Assembly: GCA_027596195.1 (NCBI GenBank)
Contig: JADGJG010000558.1
Location: forward strand, 1-16,658
Length of the DNA stretch: 16,658 nucleotides
Direction of reading: 5' to 3'
Source of the DNA: Podochytrium sp. JEL0797
Taxonomy: Eukaryota > Chytridiomycota > Chytridiomycetes > Chytridiales > Chytriomycetaceae
This document shows positions 1-10,810 of the stretch, piece after piece (the first letter of the stretch is position 1; the number at the start of each line of letters is the position of its first letter). Made by a program: the position numbers and the translations under genes. Below the pieces are notes generated by a model that saw nothing but the letters and a program-made list of their open reading frames with translations, was not told the origin of the DNA and did not search any database.

Positions 1-174
1 CGCAGGCGACGATTTAGCCGTGAGTCACCTCTTTTTTTTTCTCAAAGATTTGCATATCTGACAATTCCGAAACGCGCTTCTTCTTCAAAAAATACAGTAC
101 ATATAATCGCGTATAATCCAACATTTTTGAATGGGCTCGTTCGACTAGTTCGCTTTTTTTTATCTTTCGCCCCA
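1..174. other. AT-rich flank with no supported gene
   Basis: This is the 3' flank of the minus-strand peptidase gene. It holds a run of T around 33-42 and another near 153-160. A GTGAGT donor-like string occurs at 20-25, but no exon can be supported this close to the window edge. No clear AATAAA is seen on the minus strand after the peptidase stop codon; the closest string is GATAAA near 160. Confidence 0.5.
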
Positions 175-2295
175 TCACAATAAAAACTTTTCCAAGAATG
201 CAACCTGCGCAACAGAGTGAAAGTCCTGCACACTCTTCTGCTCAAACACGTGCCCTTCCTTCCCCCCAACCATCAACCAAACCTCTCTCCCAGCCTCACT
301 TCTCACAGTCTCCGCCATCTGCACCGCCTCACCCACCGGCACACGCGTATCGTTTTCCCCAATCGCAAGATACAGTGGCGCCACAATCTTGTCGGCGTGC
401 AACGCCGGACTGATTTTGATCAAAAACTCCCTCTCCTCAGGAATCCGCTCATCCCCATACTCCTTCCTCCTATGATCCGCTCTCCACGGCCCCGTGTTTT
501 GAAAGAACGTGAGATAATTGCTCATCCCACACGTGGCCAATCCGCACTTGAACAAACCAGGGAAATACATCATACTCGCCAACACTGCCCAACCGCCATA
601 AGAGCGACCCATAATCGCGATGCGGTGCGAGTCGAATTCGGGACGCGCGTGGACCCAGTGTGCGAGGGATTCAATGTCCTTGAGTGCGTCTTCGCGTTTG
701 AGACGGTCGTCGGATTCCATGAAGGCCGTGCCGTACCCGCTGCTGCCGCGGATGTTGGGGGCGATGCAGGCGATTCCGAGCTCGTCTGTGAGGTAGCGCA
801 TGCTGTGAAGGAGTAAGAAATTTGAATCGAATTCAAAAGGATGAGCTTTACCTGAGAGGGTGGTTGCCGGGCAAATAATATGGGCGGTATTGCGAAGCGG
901 GGCCTCCATGCACATACAGAAGGACAGGCATGGGAGTTGCGGGATTCGTGGTTGGCGGGAGATACATGAAGGCGGAGATCTTGGTGCCGTCAAACGAAGT
1001 GTACGAAATGAGCTCCGGATCCCTGGAAACGGATGACGACGCATCGTTCTTACTGACTGCGACGCGGAATGGGGTGGATTCCAGCGTGTTCATGTCGAGT
1101 TCGAACAGCTGCGATGGGTGCGAAGGCGAGTTGACGCTGAAGCAAACTTGACCCGTTTTCTTGTTCGAGATGCAACCAACAACAACTCCGCTAGCAGGCA
1201 TGGTGACAGGAGTAATAGTCCAACTTGTAGTGTCGAGGACGAAGTGTGGATTGCGACCATCTTCGTTCATCCCAAAGAGGAGCTGATTCCCGACCACGGT
1301 GACTCCTTCGATATCCCAACTTGATGGGAAAAGAGAACCAAATTCTTCACCGGGTGTAGTAATGTGGCGGACCGTGTTGGCAGCAAGGTTGAGTTCGCAG
1401 AGCGCCGACGAGTCCGAAAACGCATTGCTTGCAATGAAGAAAACGTCGTGATCCGTTTCAGACTGCTCAAAGCCACTGAATGTGATTTCTTTGGAGGGAT
1501 CCACATTGGGGAATTCGATCTTGCGACGAGGTTTCGAAATGACACCGTCGGAATCGATTTCAGCTACAAACAGCTCCTCTTTGGACGCGCTGAAGGCCTC
1601 GGAACAAAAGAGCCTTCCGTCTGAGCCGATGAGGAATGGGGACAGCATACCGGAGCCTTGGAAAGCAAGGACGGGTTTGGAATCGCGCCAGGGCGAGGTG
1701 GCCGACGCTCTGCGCCAGGTGTAAATGTCTGCGCACTTTGGGTCTCTGATGTTCCACGAGAAGGCAAACAGGGTTTCGTCCTTGGACACGCAGATGGCTC
1801 CGCACTTGACCTTGGACGAGGTGTTGGCGATGAGCGGGGCAAAGCGCCACGTGTTGCCCTCGACGATTCCCTCCCACAGGTCCGGGCATTCGCTGCCGCC
1901 ATTGTCCCTGAGGAACAGCACACCACTGGCAAGAGAAGTCCATGCGCTGATGTTGCAGCCGAGATTTTCTGCGGAGCAGAGAGTGGTGACCTGGGTGACG
2001 ATTCTTGAATGGTTATTTAGTCTTTAAACCTGCTTGGCATTGAACTATAGGTTAACTAGACCCACCTGTTGTCCACGACACGAAACACTTCGTTCCCGGC
2101 CTTGTCTCCCTCCGCCCGCTTCTTGACAAACACGCCGCCCGCAGCATCCTTCGCAAACCCGCACAGCTTGGTCGGTCCCAAGTTGGAATACGCCCCCACG
2201 CGCGCAGGAAGCCCCGCAGAAATGTCTGCGGCGCCAAAGCCGCTGGTCGACACGTTCGTGAACTCGGCAACGGGGTGAAGTTCGCTTTTGGGCAT
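175..2295 (-). CDS. S9 (prolyl oligopeptidase) family serine peptidase, DPP/acylaminoacyl-peptidase-like
   Basis: Three exons read 2295-2066, 2003-852 and 802-175, with GT-AG introns of 62 and 49 nt. Together they encode 669 residues, a usual size for S9 peptidases. Residues about 1-390 fit the beta-propeller that gates the active site, and about 400-669 fit the alpha/beta-hydrolase domain. Visible hallmarks are HGGP at 442-445 (oxyanion region), GRSYGG with nucleophile Ser528, GENDTRVP with Asp612 and KEGH with His645, so the catalytic triad is intact. Enzymes of this family cleave short peptides or remove dipeptides or acyl-amino acids. No signal peptide or membrane anchor is seen, so a cytosolic location is likely (inference). 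The start is the first ATG in frame with the propeller and begins MPKSELHP. The first intron was placed so that the exon reads VDNRIVTQVTTL. The exact S9 subfamily cannot be settled by eye. Confidence 0.9.
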
Positions 2296-2651
2296 TTTTT
2301 TTGATTTTTCCGATTCCGCTTCCGTTCCGTGCCAAGGCGACACCTGGGCACAACCCAAAGCCCCATTTCACTTCAGCCATTCCCGCAGCTTCATGGTAGC
2401 TTCAACATGAGCAACTGATCCGTTTGAATTTAAATGCAACAAGTCGGAATATGTAGCATTTTGCAGGCCCCACTGCTATATTTTGCAAAAACACCGTCTC
2501 GAGGATTGACGCAAACACAACCGTTACCGACAGAGAAAGATTTGAAAGATCTGCTCACTGCCGCATTCTTCTCAAATCGCCAGTTTCTGTGTTCTTTTTT
2601 CACCCCATTGTTTCAATTTGTTCCGTCCATCCAACACCCCCCATCACCACA
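2296..2651. promoter_or_regulatory. Shared 356-bp divergent spacer (bidirectional promoter region)
   Basis: This spacer lies between the ATG of the minus-strand peptidase (2295) and the ATG of the plus-strand RS-rich gene (2652), so it must hold both promoters. A TATATTTT string sits at 2477-2484. An AT-rich palindromic ATTTAAAT lies near 2427. Pyrimidine-rich stretches precede the plus-strand ATG. No specific factor site is claimed. Confidence 0.55.
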
Positions 2652-4764
2652 ATGATCCAAATCTACCACAACAACACATTCCTCCGCTTCGATTCCCCCG
2701 TCTCCATCACTTCCGTATTCCGAATTCTCAAACTCCGTCGCGACCAATTCCCCACCCTCCTGCCTGTCCTTCAAGCCACTGACCACGACCCAGAACCCCT
2801 CTGTGACCCGAATGAACCCATCCCTTCTGGAATCTACACCCTCGTGACGCTCCCACCGCGTCGCGAACAAGACACGACGCCAGAACAACATCACGACTCT
2901 TACCACATCAACCATACCCTCCATTCACGAGCGTCACAACGGTTTCAAAGACACAATGTGGCGGACACCGAGACTGGATCCGATTCAAGTACCACCACGA
3001 GTATCCTGGAACCTACCCACCCGCACCTCCTCGCACACCAATCAGAACGCGCAACAGATGACCCGGAGTTTCGGGAATGGTATTTCAACGTGTTTGGACG
3101 CGATTTTGGGGAGTTGAGTGACAGACGGAATACCGCATTGCGTGGGTCTGAGCGTCGTGGACCGCGTGGTGTGAGTGTCGGATTTGGGAGTGAGACTGCT
3201 TCTGTGGCTGATTCAAGACAACAGTCGATACGAACAGAAAGTGTGGATGGGACAGAGAGTCAAACGAGTGGTGAGAGTTTGCTGCGCGGTGGGAAGAAGG
3301 GGAAACGTAGGGTAAAGAAGGAGGTGGAGTTGAAGGACGTGATTGAAGAGGGAGGGACTGATGAAGGGACCAGTAGTTCAGAGAATGATTCTGACGAGTG
3401 TTCTGATGGGGATGGAAAAAGAAGGAATGACACGCAGTCCCGTCGCGAGCTTCCTGAGTTGCCAAAGAAAGTTGCGAAACAGGACAGATCGATTAGCAAG
3501 TCCCGAAGCGACAAGGAGGAAAGAAGTCCCCACAAAAACAGCCGCCAAGAAAGAAGCCGTTCACGCTCTTCTTCCAGATCGCGGAGCTCGTCTTCATCTT
3601 TGGAATCTGTCGAGCACAAGCCGTCACCCAAACACAAGCATCGGCATCATGAAAAACGATTTCTTTACAGTGACAAGGACAAGCAATTCGATCAAGACAT
3701 GCAATCTGGAATTCGAGCCATGTCTGCCGGTAAGAGATGCTGCATCCTCGCCGCCGCTTGATTTATTGATTTTGTTCTTTTACCAGCCATCGCGTCGATT
3801 CCAGAAAGGTAAAACACACACGCATCTCCAATCATCATTTGCTACAACCTCTTCCCAGATATTTCAAATACAACTCGATCCTGTCTGCCAAAATGGATAA
3901 CGCCCTCAACCGTGTCGAAGCCATCCAACGCCAACTCCAAAAGGCCACTCTCGAACCGAGTCAATCCCGAATCCTCCAAATTCAAATCCTGAGTCTCCTC
4001 CACGCGGTCTGGAGAACAGTTGAGTCGATATTTTAACCCCGAGCACCCACAAACAAACACATGCGAACACGCCAACAAAATATTTTTTGACACCCCCTTT
4101 CATGCAACAGGCATGGGCCAAATTCAGCCCCAAAGCCCGCTCCCTCTATGCCACTGAATCCTCCATCTCCGCCACGATCCACGCCGAAAACCTCCTCAAC
4201 CAACTCAACATGTGGCGTCGCATGATGGAAACCGATTCCCCCACCCCGCACTCCAAAACACAACCCCTGAACTCTATGCACCTCATGCACGAATCCCCTA
4301 CCCACTTGTTCCGCAAGTCTCCTTACACCCCGGCACACGTTTACCTCTTACAAGGGGTTCCTCGTGCGCAGGTGAGGAATAGGGATATGTCGGAGGATGA
4401 GCTAATGACGCAGGTGCGGCTCGCGTTTGTGGACACGTGTGTACGGAACGGGGCGTATCGTGATGTTGAGATGGATGCGATTCTGGAGGATGTGGTGGAT
4501 ACGATGCGGGGGATGGAGGAGGGGGGGAGGGAGGCGCACAGTCGGGCGACTTGGAAGTGGGTTGTGGGGAGGTTGAGGAAGGAGTTTTGGTTGAGTGGGA
4601 AGCCTGGGAATTTGGATGAGTTGGTGAGGCGGTTTGAGGGGGGGTCGGGTGAGGACGGCAGGGGGCGGGAGGGGAGTGTTTCGTCGGAGGAGGGCAGTGG
4701 TCATTCGTCGGAACAGAAATCCAAGAATCGCGTTCGATGGGATAAAGATCAATATTACGGGTGA
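2652..4764 (+). CDS. RS-rich protein of unknown function, four exons with a 22-nt microexon
   Basis: Exons are 2652-3729, 3787-3808, 3859-4018 and 4111-4764, giving 637 residues; phases agree at every junction. I do not recognise the family. The first 70 or so residues (MIQIYHNNTF... to SGIYTLVTL) alternate short hydrophobic strands and could be a small beta-grasp-like fold, but that is a guess. Residues about 90-335 are charged and low in complexity, with an acidic Ser/Glu/Asp stretch and then an RS tract at 301-316, followed by a His/Lys-rich patch. Residues about 336-570 look folded and largely helical (for example YNSILSAKMDNALNRVEAI and LLNQLNMWRRMM), and include the conserved-looking KFSPKARSLYATESS. 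The tail is again acidic and Ser-rich and ends RVRWDKDQYYG. RS tracts are common in nuclear and splicing proteins, so a nuclear role is possible but unproven. An AATAAA lies 40 nt after the stop. Confidence 0.75.
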
Positions 4765-5063
4765 ATGATGGAGAAGAGGAGGGAGGTGAGAGAAAAGAAA
4801 CGAAATAAATTAACGCGAAAATTGCGCTCGATGGGCTTCGCGATTCCCAGAAGCTCGAGGTGTGTCTATCCAGCAGAAAGTCGAGGGCTTAGAGAATCAT
4901 CTCTTTTGAATAAATAACACCCAAATCAGCTCTGCGTTTTCTAAGACATCACGAGCTCAAAAATTCGTATGAAAGAAGTCAATCGCGTTGGAGTGTAACA
5001 ACCTTAAGCTACACATCCTCTAAGGCGGATGTTTCGAAGTTCTGAAGTTTTGTTTTCGCGAAA
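4765..5063. other. Intergenic region: 3' end of the RS-rich gene and promoter of the next gene
   Basis: This 299-nt spacer separates two plus-strand genes. AATAAA occurs at 4804-4809 and again at 4909-4914; either could serve as a polyadenylation signal for the upstream gene. The remainder would carry the promoter of the gene starting at 5064. No clear TATA box and no ORF worth calling is present. Confidence 0.5.
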
Positions 5064-6227
5064 ATGTCTTCAGAATCGATGGTGGTGGCCGACTTTGCCG
5101 AGTTTCTCGACTCGACCATCAACAACGACATTTCCGCCGAGATTGATCGCATCCTGCGCGCCAAAGGCACAGGGACCAAGAACACCGCGCCAACAGATCC
5201 CCCCATCGTGCCCACGCTGTTCCAGCCGCGGCTCTCTCGCCACTCGCTGCCAGAGACACGCAAGCCAAAGGTTGGCACTCTCTCCCTAGCTTTCTCCTTC
5301 CCTCCCTAGCTTTCTTCTAGCTTTCTATATCTTGCTGACTCTTTCACCCAGATCGACAATCCGACACCGCAACAGCGACCCGCCCCCCCGCGCACCCTCT
5401 CGGACCCATACACGGCCCCCTCGCAGTCCCTCGACCACATCTGGAAGGAACTCGACGAGCTGCGCGCCCTGGTGGCCTTTGGCCCCTCGGACCCGAAAGC
5501 GCCTGTTTCCGTCAACGTCAAATCGTACATCAAACGCGAAATCAAAAAACACGACTCGGATCTCGTGGCCAACGTTGTGCGTCCGGAAATGGCTCGAGGT
5601 CTCGAACAGCTCGAGGTCAAGTTTTCGAGGCAGTTGGAGCGCTTGCGCGAGGAGTTGGCCACTTCGAACCCCACCGCCCAGGTTCCGAGGAGCCCGCACA
5701 GGGACGCCAGGAACCGCGAATCTATCCACGTTTTGGAGGAAGATACGTCTTATGATGTGAAGCCAGGGTACGCGGAGGAGTCCATCAAGTGGGAACCAAC
5801 AAACCTCACGAGGCCCTACTATTCGCCCTCGAAATCCACGTCCAGTGCTTACATTCGACAACCGCCACAGCCACCTCTTCCTCCTCTTGAGCCATCTGAA
5901 TACCCATCGTCGTCAATATACTCGTCCTTCTCGTCATCCACCCACTCGGCCGAGCAGGAGCTTCATGATTTGATGGACAGGATTCGGTTGGATCTCGACA
6001 AACGCGGTGTGGCGAGTGTTGGAAATTCGCGAGACTCGAACCACGCTCAGCAAATGCGACAGCAGCAGCAGCAGCGACAACATCGTGCGAAAACCCCACC
6101 CTCGTCAGCGTCCAAAAAATCCACAACCAACACCACCAGCGCTTCCAAGAAACCGTCTTCGTCGTCGTATGCGCAGCCCACTTTCTCGTCTCGACTCAAA
6201 GCAAAGAGCCCACCAGCTTGGAAATGA
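5064..6227 (+). CDS. Ser/Pro/Gln-rich protein with a short coiled-coil-like segment, function unknown
   Basis: Two exons, 5064-5270 and 5352-6227, are joined in phase 0 by an 81-nt intron and encode 360 residues. The junction reads ETRKPK|IDNPTPQQ. The N-terminus (MSSESMVVADFAEFLD) precedes an amphipathic stretch, STINNDISAEIDRILRAK. After a Pro-rich linker, residues about 125-172 are strongly helical and charged (SYIKREIKKHDSDL, LEQLEVKFSRQLERLREEL), fitting a coiled coil. The rest is disordered: Pro/Ser/Tyr-rich, one more short helix (EQELHDLMDRIRLDLDKRG), a Gln run, then a basic Ser/Lys/Thr-rich tail ending RLKAKSPPAWK. No enzymatic motif, signal peptide or membrane segment is seen. The layout resembles cytoskeletal or centrosome-associated adaptor proteins, but no family can be named. 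It converges on the HEAT-repeat gene with only 67 nt between the stop codons. Confidence 0.75.
5286..5326 (+). repeat. Three copies of CTAGCTTTCT inside an intron
   Basis: The 10-mer CTAGCTTTCT occurs at 5286-5295, 5306-5315 and 5317-5326. The first two copies are extended to CTCCCTAGCTTTCT, with a 20-nt period. The repeat sits in the only intron of the 5064-6227 gene, just upstream of the probable branch site (TTGCTGACT) and the acceptor at 5351. It may help form the pyrimidine tract or be a slippage product. Confidence 0.75.
6060..6074 (+). repeat. (CAG)5 trinucleotide repeat coding for glutamine
   Basis: Five consecutive CAG codons encode a five-Gln run in the disordered C-terminal part of the 5064-6227 protein, in the context MRQQQQQRQH. 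The repeat is pure and short, so length variation between strains would be expected. Confidence 0.9.
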
Positions 6228-6294
6228 AAGCAATATTTTTTCAAATTGAGAATACAACATGTTGAATGTCATTAAATTATTGAAAAAAAATCAT
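6228..6294. terminator. 67-nt AT-rich spacer between two convergent genes (overlapping 3' ends)
   Basis: The stop codons at 6225-6227 (+) and 6297-6295 (-) face each other across 67 nt of AT-rich sequence containing ATTAAA at 6271-6276 and a run of eight A. Both polyadenylation regions must lie here or reach into the opposite gene, so overlapping 3' UTRs are likely. No canonical AATAAA is present on the plus strand. Confidence 0.45.
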
Positions 6295-9200
6295 TCAGAG
6301 TAAGCTGATTCTCCTGTTTGTGGTGTATTTGATCCCTGTCGGCAACTTTGTATTCCGCCTTGTTGAAGGGTGAAACTTTTCAACCTTTCTGAACTCCAAA
6401 TCCAACCCTAGCTCCGGGAGCGCGGAAGCCTCCCTCTCCATTTGCTCCACCTCATACAAAACAGTTGATGCAACACTCATATCCTTAACTTGGTCAATCA
6501 CCGCCTGGAGCTCCATCTCTCCCACAATCGAATCGCGGAAATACAACTCCACTTCATCCCCATGAAGCCCTTTAATGGCATCAGGCAATACCGTTTGAGG
6601 AACTCGCGTGATACCATCTCGATTCGACCGCAACGGTGAACTGGACACTGGCGCGATGGGGGTTCGTTTCGGATGCTGTTTTGACGGAAGCAGCATCGAC
6701 ATTCCAGGAACAGCAGCCACTGTTTTTTGATTTGCTTGATGCGTCGAAGAGGCCGTCTTGTCCCCGCCTTCACTCTCTTTCCCACCCTTGTAGTCCTCTC
6801 CGGAGGTCCCCGAATTCGGGGTAACTTCGCGCGAATCGACGCCCTTTTCAGGTTCCCCATTCGATTCCTCCGTACTCAGAGTCCCTTGTTGCACAGTGGT
6901 GCCCAACACGAACCGTCCCTTCACGAGGGCGCGTTCGGCTTCCTTTCGGACACCTTCGTCGACATCAGTGTCCATCAGGACAAACACGCTTTCGCGCAAG
7001 TTTGTGTCTTCGAGAAGGAGACCGAGTTCTACAATCGCGTGGATGGATTCGGCTCGGACGGAGGGGGATTTGTCGTGGATGAGGGACCAGTAGAGGGATT
7101 CTCGGATGCGTGGTTCGCGGCATTTGGAGAGTCCGATTGCTGAGTTTTGTGGGGTTGGTTTTTAAAGAAGTTGGAGGGCCGTTTCACACATACCTTTGAC
7201 TGCGAAGGCGCGGACTTTGGTGTCGAAATCGTCGAAGCGCCCGAGAAGAGTGTTGACCAGATCTCGATTTGCCGCAGTCACGATTCCACAGGCGACCTGA
7301 TGTAGTAAGCATAAACGAAGGGACGTGCAAGAAACATCAACAAATACCTTGCAAGCCTCGAGTCGCACCGAATAGAATGGATCTGTAAACGTTTTCAAAT
7401 ACAAAGCCATAGCGTTCGAAGTCACGACTCCCATTTCGCTTAAACACCGCAACGCGTCGATTTTCTTTCCCGGATCCGGCATTTCCAGCAAACTAATGAT
7501 CCAATCGAACGCCTGTTTTCCCTGATTCAAACGCGCCAACGTTTTTGTAGCCAGGGATCTCACTTCCTTTGACCAGTCCTGCCACATGAAATTTAACAGC
7601 ACACCAATCGCGCGATTGATTTGAATCTCGAGACGAGAAGAATTGAGGCCGAAAGTGGATTGCTTCAATTTGCTTTTGGACTTGGACAGTTGTGCTTGCG
7701 AAGACGAGAGGTACAGTGAAGTGCTCAAATACTGCTGCGCCGGAGGCGTATTGATGCGATTATCCGACCGCGTAGGAGTAAGTCTCGAAGAAGACCCTCC
7801 ATACAATTTCGTATGACTATTCGCCAACTTGGCAGCACTATTCAACCTCGAAGAATCCTCCCCTTCCTCCTGATCCGCCTTAATCTGTCTCGACATGCAA
7901 TCAATCGCATCCACCGACCCCACAACCTCCTCCTCCTCACCACACGCATACTGGTCCGGATCAATCCGCTGAATCCACACCCTCATCAACTCAATCACAT
8001 CCACCCTCACCCTCCACGACGTGTTTTCACTCTCTGCAATTAACATGTCGAGAATCCCGTTCGCGTGTTTGGCGTCGAGTGTGCTTAGGCAGGAAACGGC
8101 TGCGCGGCGTTTCGGGGCGCGAAAGTCGCCGAGGCCTTGTTTTACCTTGCGGACTGTTTTGGAATCGACAAAGCCCATTTGGCAGAGACAGATTCCGGCG
8201 AGGAACGAGTCGTCCGGAGTTCCGAAGCCTCCTCCGCCGGTGGGTGGACCTGCGACGGCGTCTTGGAGGACGGTTTTGAAGGCGATGGTTTCCCAGCGGG
8301 GGAGGTGTTGGAAGTCTTGGAGGAGGATGAGGAGGCGGGCGGCTTCGAAGCGGAGATCCCAGCTTTCTGGGTTGAGGAGGCAGTGGAGGCAGGTTTGGTG
8401 GAGGATGGAGTAGGCCTGGGAACCGGGGGTTGGGAGGTGGGTGAGGAAGATGTAGGGGGTTGCGAGAAAGTCGGACATGTCGAGGATTTTGAGGGGGGTG
8501 GAGGGGTCGTAGGTTATGATTGTGGATTCTTGGGTTTTGTAGCGGGTGACTGTGGGGGTTGGGGGTTGGGGGTTTGTGAGTTTTAACGTTGGTGAAACGA
8601 GTGGGGGGTCTTTACTTAAGGAGACAAATCTCGAAAGATCTATGCTGTCTGTGTTTGGTACGGCGTTGGCTGTGGACAATGCCGGAATCGGCAACACGTT
8701 AAAATCGATTCTCTGACCATTTTGGCCCAACTGATGAGACAGAATCTGCGCAAAAAAGAACCTAGTTAAAACAAGACGAATTCGTCAAACAAAAAAGGAA
8801 TGATAATAACCTGAGCACCGCCAGCCCCTGTCTTCTCCCTCACATCCCCACCCCCCTTCACCATCCCCACCCCACCACCCCCCACCCCAACATTATACGC
8901 AACCGCATCCTCCAAATCCACTTCAATCTCCTCCGGCAACGGAATCACGAGCTCAAAATCGCCTTCCTTCGGAGGCTCCGTGTCAATCACGAACCCACCC
9001 GCCGCTTTGAACCGATACGTGTTTCTCTTTTTCCGGGGGGGTGCGTCTGCGAGTTTCCCCCCCGGAACGCGAAACACGGCCGCTTTTTCGCCGGTTCCGG
9101 TGAGTACGAGGCGGAGGGCTTGGTCTACTTCTTGGGCGGTTGGGGCGGGGTCTGTTGAAGGAGGGGGAACTGGCGCAGATGTGGTGGGACCGAGGGTGGT

Positions 9201-10810
9201 GGTGTTGTTGTTGTTGCGGGCGTCGATGGTTAGTTTTTTTAAGAGGAGGAGTGTGGAAGTTGAGAGGAGTTTTTTGGCGGGGGGTGGACCGATTGGAGGG
9301 GGTGGATCGAGAGTTTCTGGATCAGCGGGGGCTCTGGCGGAGGATGGGCGAGTTGAAGTGGGTTGAGGAGGCGGGTTTTGGGAGTTGGAAGTGATGTCTG
9401 AAGGTGGAGGTGTAGATTCCAATGAGAGTTCGAAGGATATTTTTGAATGACGTCTGCTTTGATGGATTGTGCTTGAGTTTCTGGAGTGAGCTGCGGATCC
9501 TCCAGTTGCCGCATCCGTGCCTACTGAAATCAACTGAACGGAGACAGAGGGGCCACGAGATTTTGAGGGAGATAGATTTTCCAGCGATGCAGTAGGTGTA
9601 ATATGGATGCGTGGAAGAACTCCCTCCTTGAGTGTCGTTTGGGGTGGGACCGATTCGGGTTTCTTGTCTGTTCGAATATGCAAGACTTCCTCCAGGTTCA
9701 CTCCTTCCACGCGTTGCCACAACTCCAACATGTAAGGAACGTTTCTCTCACTCCCTTTTAGAAATTTGTATCCAATCGGCAACACGTTGGCGGCATCAAA
9801 CGCGTCACTTTTGTCACCACCGCCCAAAGAATCATTAGCCACAGATTCCACAGGTTTCGATCCCGAAACATGAGAAACCGCGTGATGATTCCCGCTGTGT
9901 CTCGTGACATCTCTCAACCAAGTGGATTTGTGAATCTGCGTGTTGGGAATCTCGGGCACCTCGGCATCGACATAGGCCTGCTGCATTTTCACGGCTTCCG
10001 CCAACTGACTGTTTGTCGGAAGCGACACATCCTCCTTATTGAAAATATTCACGGTCGAGTCTGCGAGGTGGTGGGGCCATGAGGCGAATTTTTCAGAAAC
10101 GCGGGCTTCGAATTTCAAGCCGAGGAGATTCGTGGAAAGGAAGGAGGGGTGGATGGCGTCTTGTTCGTATTCTTTCAACACTTTTTTGAGTCTCTTGATG
10201 TCTTTTAGGCTCGCTTCGTAACACGGTGGAAGCCGTGGCGGTGGGTGAACGCACGGAACACGCGTGTTGGTAACAAATGGAACGTCAATCGCAGCCGCGA
10301 TCGAGTTTTCGTACCGTCGCTTTTGGGTTTGAGGGATCGAAGACGCTTTAGATCCAGAAGGATACATGACTTTGGACCCCGCCGGCGTGGCTTCGCGCAG
10401 ACTTTGGATAAACTGGGTGGATAGTTTCTGTTGAGGGTTTGGGTAGTGGTTTGGATGTTCGGAGGTGTCGGTGGTGAGTTCGAGCACGTCTTTGCGGTGG
10501 GGACGTGGGATGGGTGGAATCGCGATGGCTTGGACGCCCTGCATTTTTTGAGTGTTAGGTTCTGGAGGGTGGTGATCGATTTTGTTTAAAGAGATCGTAC
10601 GAATATGTCGTTGTAGCGATATCGCGAGTCCATTCCTGTCTCGGGTGATTTTGATTGGTGGTTGCGAGGGAAGGGGGATTTCCAAGTTTCAATTTTTTTT
10701 TGTCCAAAATCGCAGCGTAAGGTGAGCACTTGATTCATGCCGAACCCCACTCGCCCAGCCATCCGATAACCCTCCCCTCCTCGAGATATGATGCTTAAAT
10801 AATCATTCAT
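6295..10810 (-). CDS. Large HEAT/armadillo-repeat protein (possibly HEATR4-like)
   Basis: My best model has six exons: 10810-10601, 10538-8811, 8745-8616, 8549-7348, 7296-7194 and 7139-6295. All phases agree and give about 1405 residues. Residues 1-650 are mostly disordered and Pro/Ser-rich, with a conserved-looking island GYKFLKGSERNVPYMLELW near the middle. From about 720 to 1210 there are repeated helical pairs of HEAT type, for example SWDLRFEAARLLILL, SWRVRVDVIELMRVW, KEVRSLATKTLARL, YSVRLEACKVACGIV and TKVRAFAVKAIGL, plus a run at SPSVRAESIHAIVELG. The C-terminal 200 residues hold a Ser/Gly-rich linker and a helical end (ELQAVIDQVKDMS). HEAT arrays are protein-binding scaffolds. The disordered N-terminus followed by a HEAT array resembles the HEATR4 group, but I cannot confirm it. 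The first exon rests on a CTAAC branch site and a 62-nt intron; ATG 10762 is an alternative start. Confidence 0.8.

Noticed and set aside
1..25. Possible exon end with a GTGAGT donor at the left edge
   Set aside because: Only 19 nt would precede the donor and no acceptor or downstream exon can be supported.
217..816. 199-residue plus-strand frame opposite the peptidase catalytic domain
   Set aside because: The minus strand encodes the catalytic Ser, Asp and His motifs in the same stretch; the plus-strand product has no recognisable pattern.
848..1921. Separate peptidase fragment starting at a GTG at 1921
   Set aside because: The frame extends upstream through a spliced junction to an ATG at 2295, and downstream through another intron to the catalytic domain.
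2045..2380. Alternative minus-strand frames of 100-111 residues over the peptidase first exon
   Set aside because: These are other frames of the same exon; only the one giving MPKSELHP joins in phase to the propeller domain.
5286..5326. CRISPR-like spaced repeats
   Set aside because: Three 10-nt copies with irregular spacing inside an intron of a eukaryotic gene do not form a CRISPR array.
6727..7143. 138-residue plus-strand frame opposite the last HEAT-gene exon
   Set aside because: The minus-strand frame continues the HEAT repeats across an intron in phase, while this one has no start context or family resemblance.
8137..8586. 149-residue Gly/Glu-rich plus-strand frame
   Set aside because: It is antisense to the HEAT array, and its composition reflects the C-rich sense strand there.
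8766..10685. Separate gene starting at a TTG at 10685 and ending at 8766
   Set aside because: The TTG start is not credible in a fungus. Splicing at 10600-10539 supplies an ATG exon, and splicing at 8810-8746 joins the frame in phase to the HEAT array.
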